64,000 nt of DNA. It comes from JBDREC01 sp043820105 [NCBI: Pseudomonadota bacterium] (GTDB taxonomy: Bacteria; Bdellovibrionota_F; JAHFAK01). This document shows, one piece after another, positions 44,917 to 56,007 of this stretch. The notes under the pieces are model-generated. The model did not search any database, was not told the DNA's origin, and was given only the letters and a program-made list of their open reading frames with translations. A program made the translations under genes and the position numbers. Position 1 is the stretch's first letter. The number at the start of each line of letters is the position of its first letter. The stretch lies in the NCBI GenBank assembly GCA_043820105.1, contig JBDREC010000076.1, positions 1 through 64,000 of the forward strand. The letters are read 5' to 3'.

Positions 44917-47130
44917 CTATTTTGAAACAAACATTTTGTAAAACTCGATATCTTCTGAGGCTAAAGTAATCATCGTAGGCGGGAAATATTTAGTCTTCTC
45001 AATTAAATTGTCATAATAGATGCTATATTCCTGATCAGTTTCTTCAGGGCCTGGTTCACGCATACCAATAAATACGAGTGAAGCACCAACTGTAGATTCT
45101 TGCATAAGATGAAATACATCTGTATCTTTTTTTATGATTACCTCTGAACTTCCTTCTATCCTGGCTGTTTCCAAAAACTCATTCAATCTTTTTTCAGCCT
45201 CTACAATTTCTTCTTCTGTATTTACTATTGTTTTTAAAACAAGTGGACAATCTTCCCATTCTGGATCTTGTTTTAGCAAATATGCGATCGCCAGCATTAA
45301 ACCAGCGTTTTGTTTTTGCAAACCCCACCATATTTCAATCCTGGTATTCTCCTTTTCTTCAATAGATTGAATATCACCCTTTCTGAATATTAAAAGATTT
45401 CTTTGTCGTTTATTAATTAATCGTATTAATTTGGCATATTCAAGAAAGTTTTCTTCTTTTTCAGTCTCACCCATAATAAATGTATTAGGCATCAGTGGTC
45501 CAAAGCCAAAGGTTTTAACAATTTCCTTTGCACCTTCAATATATGAATCTGCTAAATGAATACTAACAAGGGCTGAAATTCCCTTTTCCTTCAAATACTG
45601 CCTTACAGTATCTCTTCCTGTTTCTATTCTTTCCAAAGTCATCTCATTTTCAGGCAATATGGTAACAAGGGTTAAAAAGCCTTTGCCATGAGTAATATTA
45701 TCAGCCATTTCAATTAAATGCCACCGTGCGGTTGGAGATCCGGATAGAGCCAACATATTAGGTCTCCAGGTTCGCTTGTCTACCTGTTTATCAGCGAGTT
45801 TTGTAACTGCATATTGAGCAAGCAACATTAATATGCCTCGCTTTAAATCACCCCAATAAGATTTTATTCTTCTTCTTTTCATTAAGGAAAAAACTACTAA
45901 AGCAATCAATATTGCCATAAAAGTCGCCCCAGGATTAATCATGAACATTACAGCAAAACATGAAAATCCACCTATAAAAGATAAAATCCAGTGAACGCGA
46001 AACTTTGGCCTCCATGATGGAGAACCAATTAGATTTTCTAAAGATGCTGAAACATTAAGCAGTCCATAGGATGTCAGGAAAAACATTGATAAAACAGGAG
46101 CAATCAAGTTTAAATCACCCAAAACAATCCCTATTAAAGCAACAAAAAATGTAATGCCTGTAGCTATTCTTGGATCATTTCCCTGTCCATATCCTCGTCC
46201 AACTATTGCAGGTACTACTTTGTCTTTTGCAAGGGCCTGCATTGTCCTTGGAGCACCAAGCAGCGAGCCCATTGCACTTGATAAAGTTGCACCCCATACT
46301 CCCAGGAGAATCAACAGTGGCCACCTTGAAATGTCTTTCATTACAAAGGAATTAGTTAATAATAGATCCCTGTCTTTTACAATAATATATAAAAAAATCG
46401 GAATAGCTATGTAAACAAGATAACTTGACACAATCGCAGACAAAGTTCCGCGGGGAAGACTTTTAGATGGATCCTTTAAATCTCCACTCATAGAAAGTCC
46501 AGCCTCTATACCTGTGACCGCTGGAAAAAACACAGCAAAAACTACCCAAAAAGATTTTGTTTTTGGCACAATAGCCTCAGCTGAAACAGCAGGTATCTGC
46601 TCAAAACCAGCAAAAAAAGATATAAGAGCCAAAATAATAACAGCAAATATTATAAACTGAGATTTCAGAGCAAGACTTGCTGAAAAATATGCAAGGGCTG
46701 TTAATATTATGAGAGTAATTATTCCAATTAACCTTAATGGCAAAAAGGGAAAAACTGCATTTAAAGCTTCAGAAAAACCTGAAATATAAAAGGATATTCC
46801 TACTGCTTGTGCAAAGTATAAAGGAAGCCCAATGGCAGCACCTGCTTCAAGACCAAGGGATCTTGAAATTATAAAATAGGCGCCACCACCACCAACCTTC
46901 ATATTTGTAGCCATAGCTGAAATTGATAAACCAGTTAAAAAGGTAATTGAAGTGGCTAGGGTTACAATAATTAAAGTCTTAAAAAGACCCACATTTCCCA
47001 AAACCCAGCCAAAGCGCAAAAACATAATTACTCCAAGTATGGTCAAAATACTTGGAATAAAAACGCCTTTAATGGTTCCAAACTGATAGCCTCTGGTTTT
47101 CGTTTCAGAGACGTTTATAGGTGCTGTCAT
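44917..47130 (-). CDS. SLC12-like cation-chloride cotransporter (APC superfamily)
   Basis: About 737 residues. Twelve or so membrane helices start with GTIKGVFIPSILTILGVIMFLRFGWVLG and GGGGAYFIISRSLGLEAGAAIG, characteristic of Na-K-Cl and K-Cl cotransporters. The C-terminal ~300 residues are cytoplasmic, with segments like ALSGSPTARWHLIEMADNI typical of SLC12 regulatory domains. I start at MTAPINVSE (47130), which removes an overlap with clpB. Substrate ions are inferred from family only. It is followed by corA and mscS. Confidence 0.87.
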   Translation of the reverse strand: MTAPINVSETKTRGYQFGTIKGVFIPSILTILGVIMFLRFGWVLGNVGLFKTLIIVTLATSITFLTGLSISAMATNMKVGGGGAYFIISRSLGLEAGAAIGLPLYFAQAVGISFYISGFSEALNAVFPFLPLRLIGIITLIILTALAYFSASLALKSQFIIFAVIILALISFFAGFEQIPAVSAEAIVPKTKSFWVVFAVFFPAVTGIEAGLSMSGDLKDPSKSLPRGTLSAIVSSYLVYIAIPIFLYIIVKDRDLLLTNSFVMKDISRWPLLILLGVWGATLSSAMGSLLGAPRTMQALAKDKVVPAIVGRGYGQGNDPRIATGITFFVALIGIVLGDLNLIAPVLSMFFLTSYGLLNVSASLENLIGSPSWRPKFRVHWILSFIGGFSCFAVMFMINPGATFMAILIALVVFSLMKRRRIKSYWGDLKRGILMLLAQYAVTKLADKQVDKRTWRPNMLALSGSPTARWHLIEMADNITHGKGFLTLVTILPENEMTLERIETGRDTVRQYLKEKGISALVSIHLADSYIEGAKEIVKTFGFGPLMPNTFIMGETEKEENFLEYAKLIRLINKRQRNLLIFRKGDIQSIEEKENTRIEIWWGLQKQNAGLMLAIAYLLKQDPEWEDCPLVLKTIVNTEEEIVEAEKRLNEFLETARIEGSSEVIIKKDTDVFHLMQESTVGASLVFIGMREPGPEETDQEYSIYYDNLIEKTKYFPPTMITLASEDIEFYKMFVSK

Positions 47131-47146
47131 AATTTTCCGATTAAGT

Positions 47147-49723
47147 TTATTTAATAACAATTAGTTCACTTTCTGTATTATAGTCAACTGAAAGATTGGA
47201 TTTGTTTGATAAGTTATTACTAATAATCTCAATTGCCAGCTTATTCTCAATTTCCTTTTCAATGAGTCGTTTAAGTGGTCTTGCTCCATAGCTTGGATCA
47301 TAGCCTTTGTCTGAAAGATAATTAATGAGGTCTTGACCAAAGGATATGGTCAGATCTTGTTCACGTAATCTCAGAGCAAGCTTTGCAAGCTGAAAATTCA
47401 CAATTTCTTTAATATTATCTTTTGAAAGTTTGTCAAAAATTAATATATCATCAATTCTGTTTAGAAATTCAGGTTTAAAATTTGCTTCTACAATTTTCAT
47501 AACATCTTTTTTTATGTTAGATAAAGTTTCATGCATGTTTTCTTTTATAAGTTGAGATCCAATATTTGACGTCATAATTATAACAGTATTTTTGAAATTA
47601 ACTGTCCTACCCTTACCATCTGTTAAACGACCATCATCAAGAATTTGCAGAAACACATTAAAAACTTCATGGCTGGCTTTTTCAACTTCATCAATCAATA
47701 TCACAGAATATGGTTTGCGTCTTACTGCTTCAGTTAAATAACCACCTTCTTCATAGCCCACATATCCTGGAGGGGCGCCAATTAAGCGGGCAACTGAATG
47801 CTTTTCCATAAATTCAGACATATCAATTCTCACTAAAGCATTTTCATTATCAAACAAATTTTCAGCAAGGGCTTTAGCTAGCTCTGTTTTTCCTACACCA
47901 GTGGGCCCTAAAAATAAAAATGAGCCAATTGGACGGTTTGGATCACCAATTGAAGCCCTGGCCCGCCTTACAGCATTTGAAACAGATGCAATCGCATGAC
48001 TTTGGCCTATAACCCGCCTTGAAAGATTTTCTTCCATCTTTAAAAGCTTATCAGACTCTGCTTCAACCAAGCTGGATACCGGAATTTTTGTCCACTTAGA
48101 AACAATGCTTGCAATTTCGTGTTCATCAACCTCATCTTTTAAATATTTTGATATGCTTTGCACTTCTTCAAGCTTTTCAGATACTCCTTTTAATTTTTTT
48201 TCTAAATTAACAAGCTGACCGTATTTAATTTCTGCCGCTTTTTCAAGGTTTCCGCTTCTTTGGCAGCTTTCCATTTCCTGTTTTGAGCTTTCCATTTTTT
48301 CTTTAATGCCTGAAATATTATTAATAAGTTCCTTTTCATTTTGCCACTTCACTTTCATGGCATTTACTTTTTCTGTTTCTTCTTTTATTTCCTGATTTAT
48401 TTCATCCAATCTAATTTTAGCTTTTTTATCCTTTTCCTTTGAAATAGCTGCTTTTTCAATATTTAAATTCTGCAGTTTTCTGTCTATAAGATCAATTTCA
48501 TGGGGAACAGAATCAATTTCAATTTTTAATTTACTCGCTGCTTCATCAATTAAATCAATTGCCTTATCAGGCAAAAACCGGTCTGAAATATATCTATCAG
48601 AAAGCTTGCAGGCAGCCACAATGGCAGAATCCTTTATCTTAATACCATGATGAACTTCATATTTTTCCTTAAGGCCTCTCAATATGGCAATGCTATCATC
48701 TAAACCTGGTTCTTCTACCTCAATGGGCTGAAACCTTCTTTCAAGAGCAGCATCTTTTTCGATATATTTTCTGTATTCATCCAATGTTGTTGCTCCGATA
48801 CAATGCAACTCTCCACGAGCGAGCATTGGTTTAAGCATATTCGATGCATCCACCGCACCTTCGGCTGCCCCAGCGCCAACAATTGTATGCAATTCATCAA
48901 TAAACAAAATCACATTGCCATCTGCGTCTTTTATCTCTTTTAAAAGTGCCTTTAGTCTGTCTTCAAACTCACCTCTGAATTTAGCTCCAGCAAGCAAGGC
49001 TCCAATATCCAGGGAAACAATTCTTTTGTTTTTCAATGCCCCAGGAATATCATCTTGAACTATCCTCATTGCAATGCCTTCAACAATGGCTGTTTTTCCA
49101 ACTCCAGGATCACCAAGTAAAACCGGATTATTTTTTCTCCGCCTGGAAAGAACCTGTATGGTTCTTAGAATTTCCTCATCCCTTCCAATGACAGGATCAA
49201 GCTTTGACAATCGAGCCCTTTCACATAAATCAATAGCGTACTTATCAAGAGCCTGATATTTTTCTTCTGGATTTTGATCCTTTACCTGATGAGAACCTCT
49301 AATATCTATTAAGGTTTTAAAAACTTCTTCCTGCGACAAGCCCAGGTCCTTAAAAATATTATCACTAAATTCCAATAAAGCTAAAAACATATGTTCTGTT
49401 GAAACAAAAGAATCTTTTAATCGATCACGTGAGTTATTAGCAAATTCCAATACTTTCCCGCTTTTTCTGGATAAATGAATATTAGTTAATGAAGATGAGG
49501 CAGCGGATGGTAATTTGTCTAATTTATCAGACACCTTTTTTAATAATTCTAGCCTGCTAATCCCAAACTTTTCTAATATTTGAGAAACTATTCCATCTTT
49601 TTGTTCAACTAAAGCATATAGCAAATGATCAGGTTCAATCTCCGGATTCTTCCGATATTGTGCTATTTCATTAGCTTTAATTATAACTTCTTGCGCCTTT
49701 ATAGTTAACTTGTTAAAATCCAT
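47147..49723 (-). CDS. clpB: ClpB disaggregase
   Basis: An 858-residue AAA+ chaperone that works with DnaK to dissolve aggregates. The double Clp-N domain ([19 protein letters not shown]) leads to AAA1 (Walker A GDPGVGKT; Walker B LFIDELHT), the long coiled-coil middle domain (about 400-530), and AAA2 ([28 protein letters not shown]). The C-terminus is complete. It shares a strand with the ion-transport genes after a 16-base gap. No heat-shock promoter was confidently identified. Confidence 0.97.
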   Translation of the reverse strand: MDFNKLTIKAQEVIIKANEIAQYRKNPEIEPDHLLYALVEQKDGIVSQILEKFGISRLELLKKVSDKLDKLPSAASSSLTNIHLSRKSGKVLEFANNSRDRLKDSFVSTEHMFLALLEFSDNIFKDLGLSQEEVFKTLIDIRGSHQVKDQNPEEKYQALDKYAIDLCERARLSKLDPVIGRDEEILRTIQVLSRRRKNNPVLLGDPGVGKTAIVEGIAMRIVQDDIPGALKNKRIVSLDIGALLAGAKFRGEFEDRLKALLKEIKDADGNVILFIDELHTIVGAGAAEGAVDASNMLKPMLARGELHCIGATTLDEYRKYIEKDAALERRFQPIEVEEPGLDDSIAILRGLKEKYEVHHGIKIKDSAIVAACKLSDRYISDRFLPDKAIDLIDEAASKLKIEIDSVPHEIDLIDRKLQNLNIEKAAISKEKDKKAKIRLDEINQEIKEETEKVNAMKVKWQNEKELINNISGIKEKMESSKQEMESCQRSGNLEKAAEIKYGQLVNLEKKLKGVSEKLEEVQSISKYLKDEVDEHEIASIVSKWTKIPVSSLVEAESDKLLKMEENLSRRVIGQSHAIASVSNAVRRARASIGDPNRPIGSFLFLGPTGVGKTELAKALAENLFDNENALVRIDMSEFMEKHSVARLIGAPPGYVGYEEGGYLTEAVRRKPYSVILIDEVEKASHEVFNVFLQILDDGRLTDGKGRTVNFKNTVIIMTSNIGSQLIKENMHETLSNIKKDVMKIVEANFKPEFLNRIDDILIFDKLSKDNIKEIVNFQLAKLALRLREQDLTISFGQDLINYLSDKGYDPSYGARPLKRLIEKEIENKLAIEIISNNLSNKSNLSVDYNTESELIVIK

Positions 49724-49801
49724 AGTCTTTCCTTTTTAGCTAAACATTGACATATATAATCTAAGTACATTATTGATTTTTTCAAGATGCTTTTGAATAT
49801 T

Positions 49802-51346
49802 TTATTTATCTTCACTAATATTTATTTGATTTTTACCCTCTTTTTTAGATTTATGAAGCATTTCGTCTGCTTTTTTTATAACCTGATTTAACTCACAACC
49901 CTGTTTATAAGCTGAGAGGCCAAAACTAAGTGTTAAATTTATTTCATTATTATGATAAGAGAAGCTATAGTTGGCAATGATTTCTCTTACTTTTTCCAAA
50001 ACTTTATAAGAGCTAGCAATATAAGTATCAGGAAGAGCGATTAAAAATTCCTCACCGCCCCACCTGGAAATCAAATCAATATTTCTGAAATTTTCTAAAA
50101 AAATATCAGCTATTTTCTTTAAAACATAATCACCAGCTTCATGACCATATTTTGTGTTAATGCCTTTGAAGTCATCAATATCTCCAAGAGCAATTGATAT
50201 AGTTTTTCCAGTTCTTGAGACCCTATTTATTTCATGCTTTAATTTATCCAAAAATGACCTTCTGTTTAAAAGTTTTGTTAGAGGGTCAGTATTGGCGAAT
50301 TCAAGAAGAGTCTGTTCATATTCATGCCCCTTTAATTTATAAAAAGTAATAATTAAAGATAAAACAAAGATGAAAAAAGTGATAAAATAAAAGGAATAAA
50401 ATAGTCTCTTGCTTTTTTGAAAAAATATTTCTTTAACTTTATTCCCTGGAATATAATAAATAAAATGCCAGTTATTTTGACTTGTAACAATATTGCTTAA
50501 ATTAATTTCAACAAAAGGATTAATTTTTTCGTTGATAAAAATGTCGTTGAAAAAGGTATCTGTAATTTCAATAATTTTAATTTTAGATTTAATTTCTTTT
50601 AAGTCATACACTTCCCTTGCATCATTATAAATAATTTTACTGTTTTCATTTAAAATTAATAGTCTCCCATGATAATCTTTTGTAATTCTAGCCAATTTCT
50701 TATAAGCTTGAATATCTTCATATAAAAGGTCTACATTAAATCTAAAAATTGTTGTTATATTCTCTTTTAGAACGGGATCCAAGGTAAATGTATAAAAATA
50801 TAACCATTTAACTTCATCAAAATGAATATTACTATCTTCTGCAAGATCTTCACTATAAAAAAAGACCTTATCAAAACAAAGCTCCTTATTAGAATTTTTA
50901 ATAAATTTGTTCAAAAAATCAAACTCAAGTTGTGCATTTGAAAAAACAGGGATTCCTTCTTTATAGTGAATAGACAATATTTCTTCATTGCTTGCAAACA
51001 GCTGAGAAATAAGATCAATATTAGTATTTTCTATTAAAAAGTGCGAAAAAGTATTCTTTAATATTTCATACCTCACCTTTGTATTTTTAATATTCTTCAT
51101 AAGAACATTTTGTTCTTTTACTAAATACCCAAGTTCAAAAACAGTTTTTTTAAATTTATTATTTATTAGAATTTGAATTGAGCCTTTTAGATTTTCTGTT
51201 CGAGACCTAATTAATTCAAGTTCTAAGCTACTCTTTTGATATATAGTATATGAAAAAAACAAAAGGCTTAGAAGCATAATTGGTAGAAATATTTTAAAAA
51301 ATACTATTATATTTTTAAAAAGTTTAACAATATATGATTTGTACAT
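49802..51346 (-). CDS. membrane-bound diguanylate cyclase
   Basis: A 514-residue protein. Two membrane helices (residues ~12-33 and ~330-350) flank a periplasmic sensor domain with a Cache-like strand pattern. The C-terminal GGDEF domain is intact: FANTDPLTKLLNRR, then the active site RWGGEEFLIALPD, so it should make cyclic di-GMP. It lies 14 bases after the UspA gene on the same strand, probably one transcript from the sigma-54-like promoter at 52562. Confidence 0.92.
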   Translation of the reverse strand: MYKSYIVKLFKNIIVFFKIFLPIMLLSLLFFSYTIYQKSSLELELIRSRTENLKGSIQILINNKFKKTVFELGYLVKEQNVLMKNIKNTKVRYEILKNTFSHFLIENTNIDLISQLFASNEEILSIHYKEGIPVFSNAQLEFDFLNKFIKNSNKELCFDKVFFYSEDLAEDSNIHFDEVKWLYFYTFTLDPVLKENITTIFRFNVDLLYEDIQAYKKLARITKDYHGRLLILNENSKIIYNDAREVYDLKEIKSKIKIIEITDTFFNDIFINEKINPFVEINLSNIVTSQNNWHFIYYIPGNKVKEIFFQKSKRLFYSFYFITFFIFVLSLIITFYKLKGHEYEQTLLEFANTDPLTKLLNRRSFLDKLKHEINRVSRTGKTISIALGDIDDFKGINTKYGHEAGDYVLKKIADIFLENFRNIDLISRWGGEEFLIALPDTYIASSYKVLEKVREIIANYSFSYHNNEINLTLSFGLSAYKQGCELNQVIKKADEMLHKSKKEGKNQINISEDK

Positions 51347-51360
51347 TGTTACTATCCTGC

Positions 51361-52503
51361 TTAAAAATGTCGTCTAGAATCATTTTCCACCATTTTTTCC
51401 CACAACATTTGTCTTATGTCTTTTATTCTATTTTGGCTTCTTTCCTGCTCTTTAGTATTTCCAGCTTTTCTATAGACTTCTTCTAGTTTAATTAGTGCTG
51501 GCAAATATAATGGATTTTTTGTTAAGCATAATTGAAATTGGACAATTGCTTCATCGAAAAAACCTTCTTTTAATAATTCCATTGCTTGTTTGAAAATATC
51601 TGCAATATTGTTCAATTGTAATTCGAGTCTAAGTCTTAAAGCTTGCTCTGATTTCATCGCTATTATAGAACAGGGCAAAGTTCTTATTACTTTTTCAGCA
51701 ACAGATCCAATAATCATTGTTGGATCTAGAGTCTGCCCTAACAAACCCAAGATTAGCAAATCATGTTTGTTTTCTTTAATTTCCCTAACTATTTCAAATG
51801 AAGGCTTTCCAAAAATGAGTTTATTTTCTACATCAAGGTCTTCCAATATAATATTTGTTAAAAATTCATTTAATTTTGCTTTTGTTTCCTCTTTTATATT
51901 TTCTTTAGATTTAGTTATAAATTCATTTATATGGTCCCCCAGGTAGTCTAAAATATTTTTTTCAATAACAGTCAAAATAGTAAGTTTGGCTTTAAATTTT
52001 CTAGAAAGAAATATTCCACTTTTTAAAGCCCTTTTAGATGATTCTGATAAATCAACTGGTACGAGTATACTCTTAATTCCTTGATCATAATCATCTTTTA
52101 CTACCCACACTGGTTTATAGGCGTTTCTTACTAACTTTTCAGCTGTTAAACCAAGATTAAGAAAACTTTTTGTATCATGATTCCCTGAGCCGACAATTAT
52201 AATATCGATATCATTAATATCTGCTTCGTGACATATATGAAAAATTATTTTTCCTTCTTTAATAATGATATTATTAAAATTAACACCATTTGCTTCAATT
52301 ATATCCCTAATATTTGTTAGCTTATCAAAAGCAACTTCAGATACTTTGTTTTTATCATACCTGTTTCCATCTAATTTTGGCAAAACATGTATCAAATAAA
52401 TCTCTGAATCAAATTTCTTAGCTAGAGCAATAGCATGCTTCATAGCAATTGTTGAAGATTCTGAAAAATCTGTAGCTAGTAATATTTTACTTAACACTTT
52501 CAT
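51361..52503 (-). CDS. tandem universal stress protein with C-terminal TPR-like helices
   Basis: A 380-residue protein with two UspA domains (KILLATDFSESSTIAMKHAIALAKKFDSEIYLIHVLP and ILVPVDLSESSKRALKSGIFLSRKFKAKLTILTV), each with glycine-rich nucleotide-binding ends (VGSGNH; GLLGQTLDPTMIIGSVAEKV). The last ~60 residues (LKEGFFDEAIVQFQLCLTKNP) form TPR-like helices. It is upstream of a diguanylate cyclase and probably under sigma-54 control, pointing to a stress or nutrient signal. Confidence 0.88.
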   Translation of the reverse strand: MKVLSKILLATDFSESSTIAMKHAIALAKKFDSEIYLIHVLPKLDGNRYDKNKVSEVAFDKLTNIRDIIEANGVNFNNIIIKEGKIIFHICHEADINDIDIIIVGSGNHDTKSFLNLGLTAEKLVRNAYKPVWVVKDDYDQGIKSILVPVDLSESSKRALKSGIFLSRKFKAKLTILTVIEKNILDYLGDHINEFITKSKENIKEETKAKLNEFLTNIILEDLDVENKLIFGKPSFEIVREIKENKHDLLILGLLGQTLDPTMIIGSVAEKVIRTLPCSIIAMKSEQALRLRLELQLNNIADIFKQAMELLKEGFFDEAIVQFQLCLTKNPLYLPALIKLEEVYRKAGNTKEQERSQNRIKDIRQMLWEKMVENDSRRHF

Positions 52504-52561
52504 TTTTTTATCCTTTTAACATAAGAAATTATTTAATTTGCAGTAAGACATTTTATCGTGT

Positions 52562-52577
52562 TGCGAAAACTGTGCCA
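52562..52577 (-). promoter_or_regulatory. sigma-54-like promoter of the UspA/GGDEF genes
   Basis: Minus strand TGGCACAGTTTTCGCA: GG and GC are correctly spaced (10 bases between). It lies about 60 bases before the UspA ATG and is divergent from the sigma-54 activator gene. Confidence 0.6.
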
Positions 52578-52775
52578 AAATAAAAACATCAACAGTTTGT
52601 TTTTATAAGATCTTAATTTTGTTTAATTTATTTTATCTTTAATATACCAGAAGTCATTAAAATAACTTTGTCAATTGCGTTTAATATTCATTTTTTGTAA
52701 AATAAGAAATTTGACTTCTTAATTTTAAAATTATATTGTAAATTCATTATTGAAATTATATGGTTACTAAAATCC

Positions 52776-54194
52776 ATGAAAGAAATCCTCTGTGCAATCA
52801 AAGATGAAGAAGCTAAAAAACAAATAGCTGATATTTTAAAAGATACTTATCACATTGATTTTGCTACAAATAAAGAAACAAGTGTTAATAAATTTAAAAA
52901 GAAAAAATATGATCTGCTTTTCATAGATATTGAATTTTTAACTGCAACAATTGAACGCCCAATAAAAGAATATTATATAGATGAAATTCAGGAATTTTTT
53001 AATATAATCCCTGCAATTGGAATAATTGTTTTTGCTTCTCAAAGCAATACAAGAAAAGCTGTATATGCTGTCAGAGGTGGGGCAAGTGATTATATTAATT
53101 ATCCGATAGAAAAAGGTGAGCTTAAACTTGTAGTTGATAGTATACTTGAAACCCATAGAAGAGACGAAGAACTTGACTATTTAAGAGACCAATTCTGGCA
53201 AAATGAACAATCAAGCATTATTAAAACTAAAAGTCCAAAAGTAAAAGAAGTTTTGTCGAAACTGACAGCTGTAGCTCCAACTATTTCAACTGTTTTATTA
53301 ACCGGTGAAACAGGTACTGGTAAAGGAGAAATGGCAAAACTCATTCATAAACACAGCAACCGAAAAGATGGACCTTTTATAGCTATTCATTGTGGAGCCA
53401 TTCCTGATACTTTATTGGAAAGTGAGCTCTTTGGACATGAAAAAGGAGCTTTTACAGGAGCACAAGAAAAAAAAATTGGAAAATTTGAGATTGCAAAAGG
53501 TGGAACAATTTTCCTTGATGAAATTGGAACCATCTCTTACCAGGCTCAAATAAAGTTATTACAAGTGCTGCAAGATAAAATTTTCACAAGAATTGGTGGA
53601 ACAGGTGAGATTAAAACTGATGTTAGAATTATAACAGCCACAAATATTGACCTTAAAAAACTAAGTGAAAATGGTAAATTTAGAACAGATTTATATTATA
53701 GAATTAATATTTTTCCATTGGAAATACCTCCGTTAAGGCTAAGAAAAGAAGATATTCCTTCACTAATAAGCTGCTTTTTAGAAAGACTTAATTCGCGGAG
53801 TGCAAAAACCATTAAAAAATATCATCCTCAGGTTTTAGAAGCTTGTGTTGACTATTCCTGGCCAGGAAATATAAGAGAACTGGAAAACATGATTGAAAGA
53901 TCTTATATTTTGGAAAATTCAGATACCTTAAGACCTGAAAATCTACCAATAGAACTTTTTCCATCTCATAATTTAAAAACAGAAACTAAGTTAAACACCC
54001 AAATACCATTAAATATGCTTAGAGAAAAAGCCACAGATGATATTGAAAAACAATATATCAAGGAAATATTAGATGAAACAAAAGGTAAAATTGCTCTAGC
54101 ATCTCAAAAGGCACAACTCACAACAAGACAATTTTATAATTTAATGCAAAAACACCAAATTAACAAAGAAGAGTTCAAATTCAAGAAATTATAA
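52776..54194 (+). CDS. sigma-54-dependent response regulator (NtrC family)
   Basis: A 472-residue activator: receiver-like domain (DLLFIDIEF with the acceptor aspartate), AAA+ domain (GETGTGKGE Walker [16 protein letters not shown] with the sigma-54 contact loop [16 protein letters not shown]alker B), and a Fis-type helix-turn-helix at the C-terminus ([22 protein letters not shown]). Sigma-54-type promoters lie on both sides, at 52562 (minus) and 54284 (plus), so it probably controls both flanking units. Its kinase partner is not obvious. Confidence 0.93.
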   Translation: MKEILCAIKDEEAKKQIADILKDTYHIDFATNKETSVNKFKKKKYDLLFIDIEFLTATIERPIKEYYIDEIQEFFNIIPAIGIIVFASQSNTRKAVYAVRGGASDYINYPIEKGELKLVVDSILETHRRDEELDYLRDQFWQNEQSSIIKTKSPKVKEVLSKLTAVAPTISTVLLTGETGTGKGEMAKLIHKHSNRKDGPFIAIHCGAIPDTLLESELFGHEKGAFTGAQEKKIGKFEIAKGGTIFLDEIGTISYQAQIKLLQVLQDKIFTRIGGTGEIKTDVRIITATNIDLKKLSENGKFRTDLYYRINIFPLEIPPLRLRKEDIPSLISCFLERLNSRSAKTIKKYHPQVLEACVDYSWPGNIRELENMIERSYILENSDTLRPENLPIELFPSHNLKTETKLNTQIPLNMLREKATDDIEKQYIKEILDETKGKIALASQKAQLTTRQFYNLMQKHQINKEEFKFKKL

Positions 54195-54283
54195 TTCCTA
54201 AATTTTAATTAAACATTGAGAAATCACATTTCTGTTTTACCTATACCCTGAAATTTTTGCCAATAAAAACCAACCATTATCTT

Positions 54284-54299
54284 TGGCACATATCTTGCT
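54284..54299 (+). promoter_or_regulatory. consensus sigma-54 promoter
   Basis: TGGCAC, five bases, TTGCT: a full match to the -24/-12 consensus. It lies just after the sigma-54 activator gene and about 150 bases before the small lipoprotein gene. Confidence 0.8.
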
Positions 54300-54434
54300 G
54301 TTAATAATATTAGTTGTTGCAAGGTTTAAGTGAAATCCCTCCCCGGTCTTGCAGCCTTAATTTTGTGAAAGCACTTTTTTAAAAAGTGTTACACTAAATT
54401 TTGCAACAACTGCATAAATTAAGGAGTTAATAAT

Positions 54435-54584
54435 ATGCATCCACTAGTAAAAATTTTTTCGCTTTATTTGTTATTTATATTTTTAATTGCATCTTCAATA
54501 ATAACTTTTACTAATTGTAAAACAACAAATGATAAAAGTGATAATTGGCTTAACCCTAAAATGCAAAATTACATGCATAAATAA
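54435..54584 (+). CDS. small predicted lipoprotein (49 aa)
   Basis: AAGGAG lies eight bases before the ATG at 54435. The product has a hydrophobic signal segment (FSLYLLFIFLIASSIITF) ending in the lipobox-like FTNC, then about 22 polar residues. It is the first gene after the sigma-54 promoter, so it is probably induced by the adjacent activator. A hairpin upstream (54371-54392, GCACTTTTT/AAAAAGTG) may modulate it. Role unknown. Confidence 0.6.
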   Translation: MHPLVKIFSLYLLFIFLIASSIITFTNCKTTNDKSDNWLNPKMQNYMHK

Positions 54585-54595
54585 ATTAGGAAATT

Positions 54596-54868
54596 ATGCT
54601 TTTTTTAAACCTTATAAAAAATAATAGGCAAAAAACAAAAAGCGTTATTGGACTTGTGATACCAAGCAATTGGGATGCAAACAATAATATAACAGGAGTA
54701 AGCATTCTGACTGATTTGGAAGAAGAATATATCGTAAATAATCAAAACACAAATCTTTTAAATGAAACTAATAATAAAATAAAAGCAAAAGGCTTAATAA
54801 CACCCATAGGTGCAGGTAAATCTAAAATAAATATAATTAAGTATAAATTAATCCGAAAATTTAAATGA
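54596..54868 (+). CDS. small conserved-type protein, OB-fold-like (90 aa)
   Basis: The pattern VIGLVIPSNWDANNNITGVSILTDLEEEYIV, then KGLITPIGAGKSKINIIKYKLI resembles small OB-fold proteins of the form 'V.G.V....D..G....V.I.T.DEEEY.V', often found with metabolic genes. A weak TTAGGA precedes the ATG. Eleven bases separate it from the lipoprotein gene and 34 from the PLP enzyme, so all may be one transcript. No membrane segment. Confidence 0.55.
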   Translation: MLFLNLIKNNRQKTKSVIGLVIPSNWDANNNITGVSILTDLEEEYIVNNQNTNLLNETNNKIKAKGLITPIGAGKSKINIIKYKLIRKFK

Positions 54869-54902
54869 GATAAAAGAAGAAATGAAGGAGGCGTTAAATC
54901 CA

Positions 54903-56003
54903 ATGAATAAATATAATGATGAGATTACCAATGAACAAACAAATAATTTACTAGATGGAGCAAGTGGGAATTTCATCTCCCTGGAAAATGATATAGATTT
55001 AATAAAAAAAATCGCAGCTGATAAAAACTTACCCTTAGATGAACGAATTGAAGCCTTTGAAGATATTTTTGAATCTGAAGTTGGAGACACAAGCATGGTA
55101 AGAGCCAGAAATCTTGAAAGAGAATTTGGACTCCGACAAATTTATTTAAAATTTGAAGGAAACAATCCTTCTGGAACACAAAAAGACAGAATAGCTTTTG
55201 CACAAGTCATGGATGCCTTAAGAAGAGGTTTTGATGCTATAACTGTCGCTACATGTGGCAATTATGGAGTGGCTGTTGCTTTTCCATCCTCTTTAATCGG
55301 CATAAAATGTATTGTGTTTATCCCTCAAAACTATCACAGCAAAAGACTTTTTGAAATAGAAAAATATGGGGCTGAAATAATAAGAGTAGATGGTGATTAC
55401 GAAATGACTGTAGAAGCTTCCCAAAAATATGCTCAGGACCATGAAATCTATGATGCTAATCCAGGAGGAGCTAATACTCTGCTTCAGCTAAAATCATATG
55501 GAGAAATTTCATACGAAATATATGATGAATTGCGTGATGCTCCAAGCATTGTTGCTTGCCCTGTGTCCAATGGCACCACTGTGGCTGGCATATATAAGGG
55601 TTTTGTAAGTTTGTTTAGAAGGGGCAAAACCTCAAAACTACCTAGAATTGTAGTTGGATCTTCTTATAAAAAAAATCCAATTATTCAGGCTTTTCTCAGT
55701 AACAAAGAAAAGTGTGAAGACCTAATTCCAGTTAGGATAAAAAGCACTCAAGTAAATGAGGCCTTAATAAATTGGCACTCAATTGATGGAGACTATGCAC
55801 TGGAGGCAATTAGAACTTCTTCTGGATGGGCGGGAAATGTTTCAGATAAAAGCTTAATAAAGCATTCAAAATTAATAAGAGAGCTGGAAGGACTTAATGT
55901 ATTACCAGCTTCTTGCGCTGGCTTAGTAAGTTTAATAGAAAGTCACAATATTAAACCATTAAGAAACGATAGATATGTTGTCGTTTTAACGGGAAGGAAA
56001 TAA
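54903..56003 (+). CDS. threonine-synthase-like PLP enzyme (fold type II)
   Basis: About 366 residues. The PLP lysine is in GNNPSGTQKDRIAFAQ, the phosphate-binding loop in ATCGNYGVAVAFPSSL, and SNGTTVAGIYKGF matches the fold II core of threonine synthase. It is shorter than ThrC (~420+) and lacks ThrC's N-terminal extension, so it may act on another substrate (a beta- or gamma-replacement or lyase). I start at MNKYND (54903), preceded by GGAGG. It is the first of four tightly packed genes. Confidence 0.75.
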   Translation: MNKYNDEITNEQTNNLLDGASGNFISLENDIDLIKKIAADKNLPLDERIEAFEDIFESEVGDTSMVRARNLEREFGLRQIYLKFEGNNPSGTQKDRIAFAQVMDALRRGFDAITVATCGNYGVAVAFPSSLIGIKCIVFIPQNYHSKRLFEIEKYGAEIIRVDGDYEMTVEASQKYAQDHEIYDANPGGANTLLQLKSYGEISYEIYDELRDAPSIVACPVSNGTTVAGIYKGFVSLFRRGKTSKLPRIVVGSSYKKNPIIQAFLSNKEKCEDLIPVRIKSTQVNEALINWHSIDGDYALEAIRTSSGWAGNVSDKSLIKHSKLIRELEGLNVLPASCAGLVSLIESHNIKPLRNDRYVVVLTGRK

Positions 56004-56007
56004 GTTT

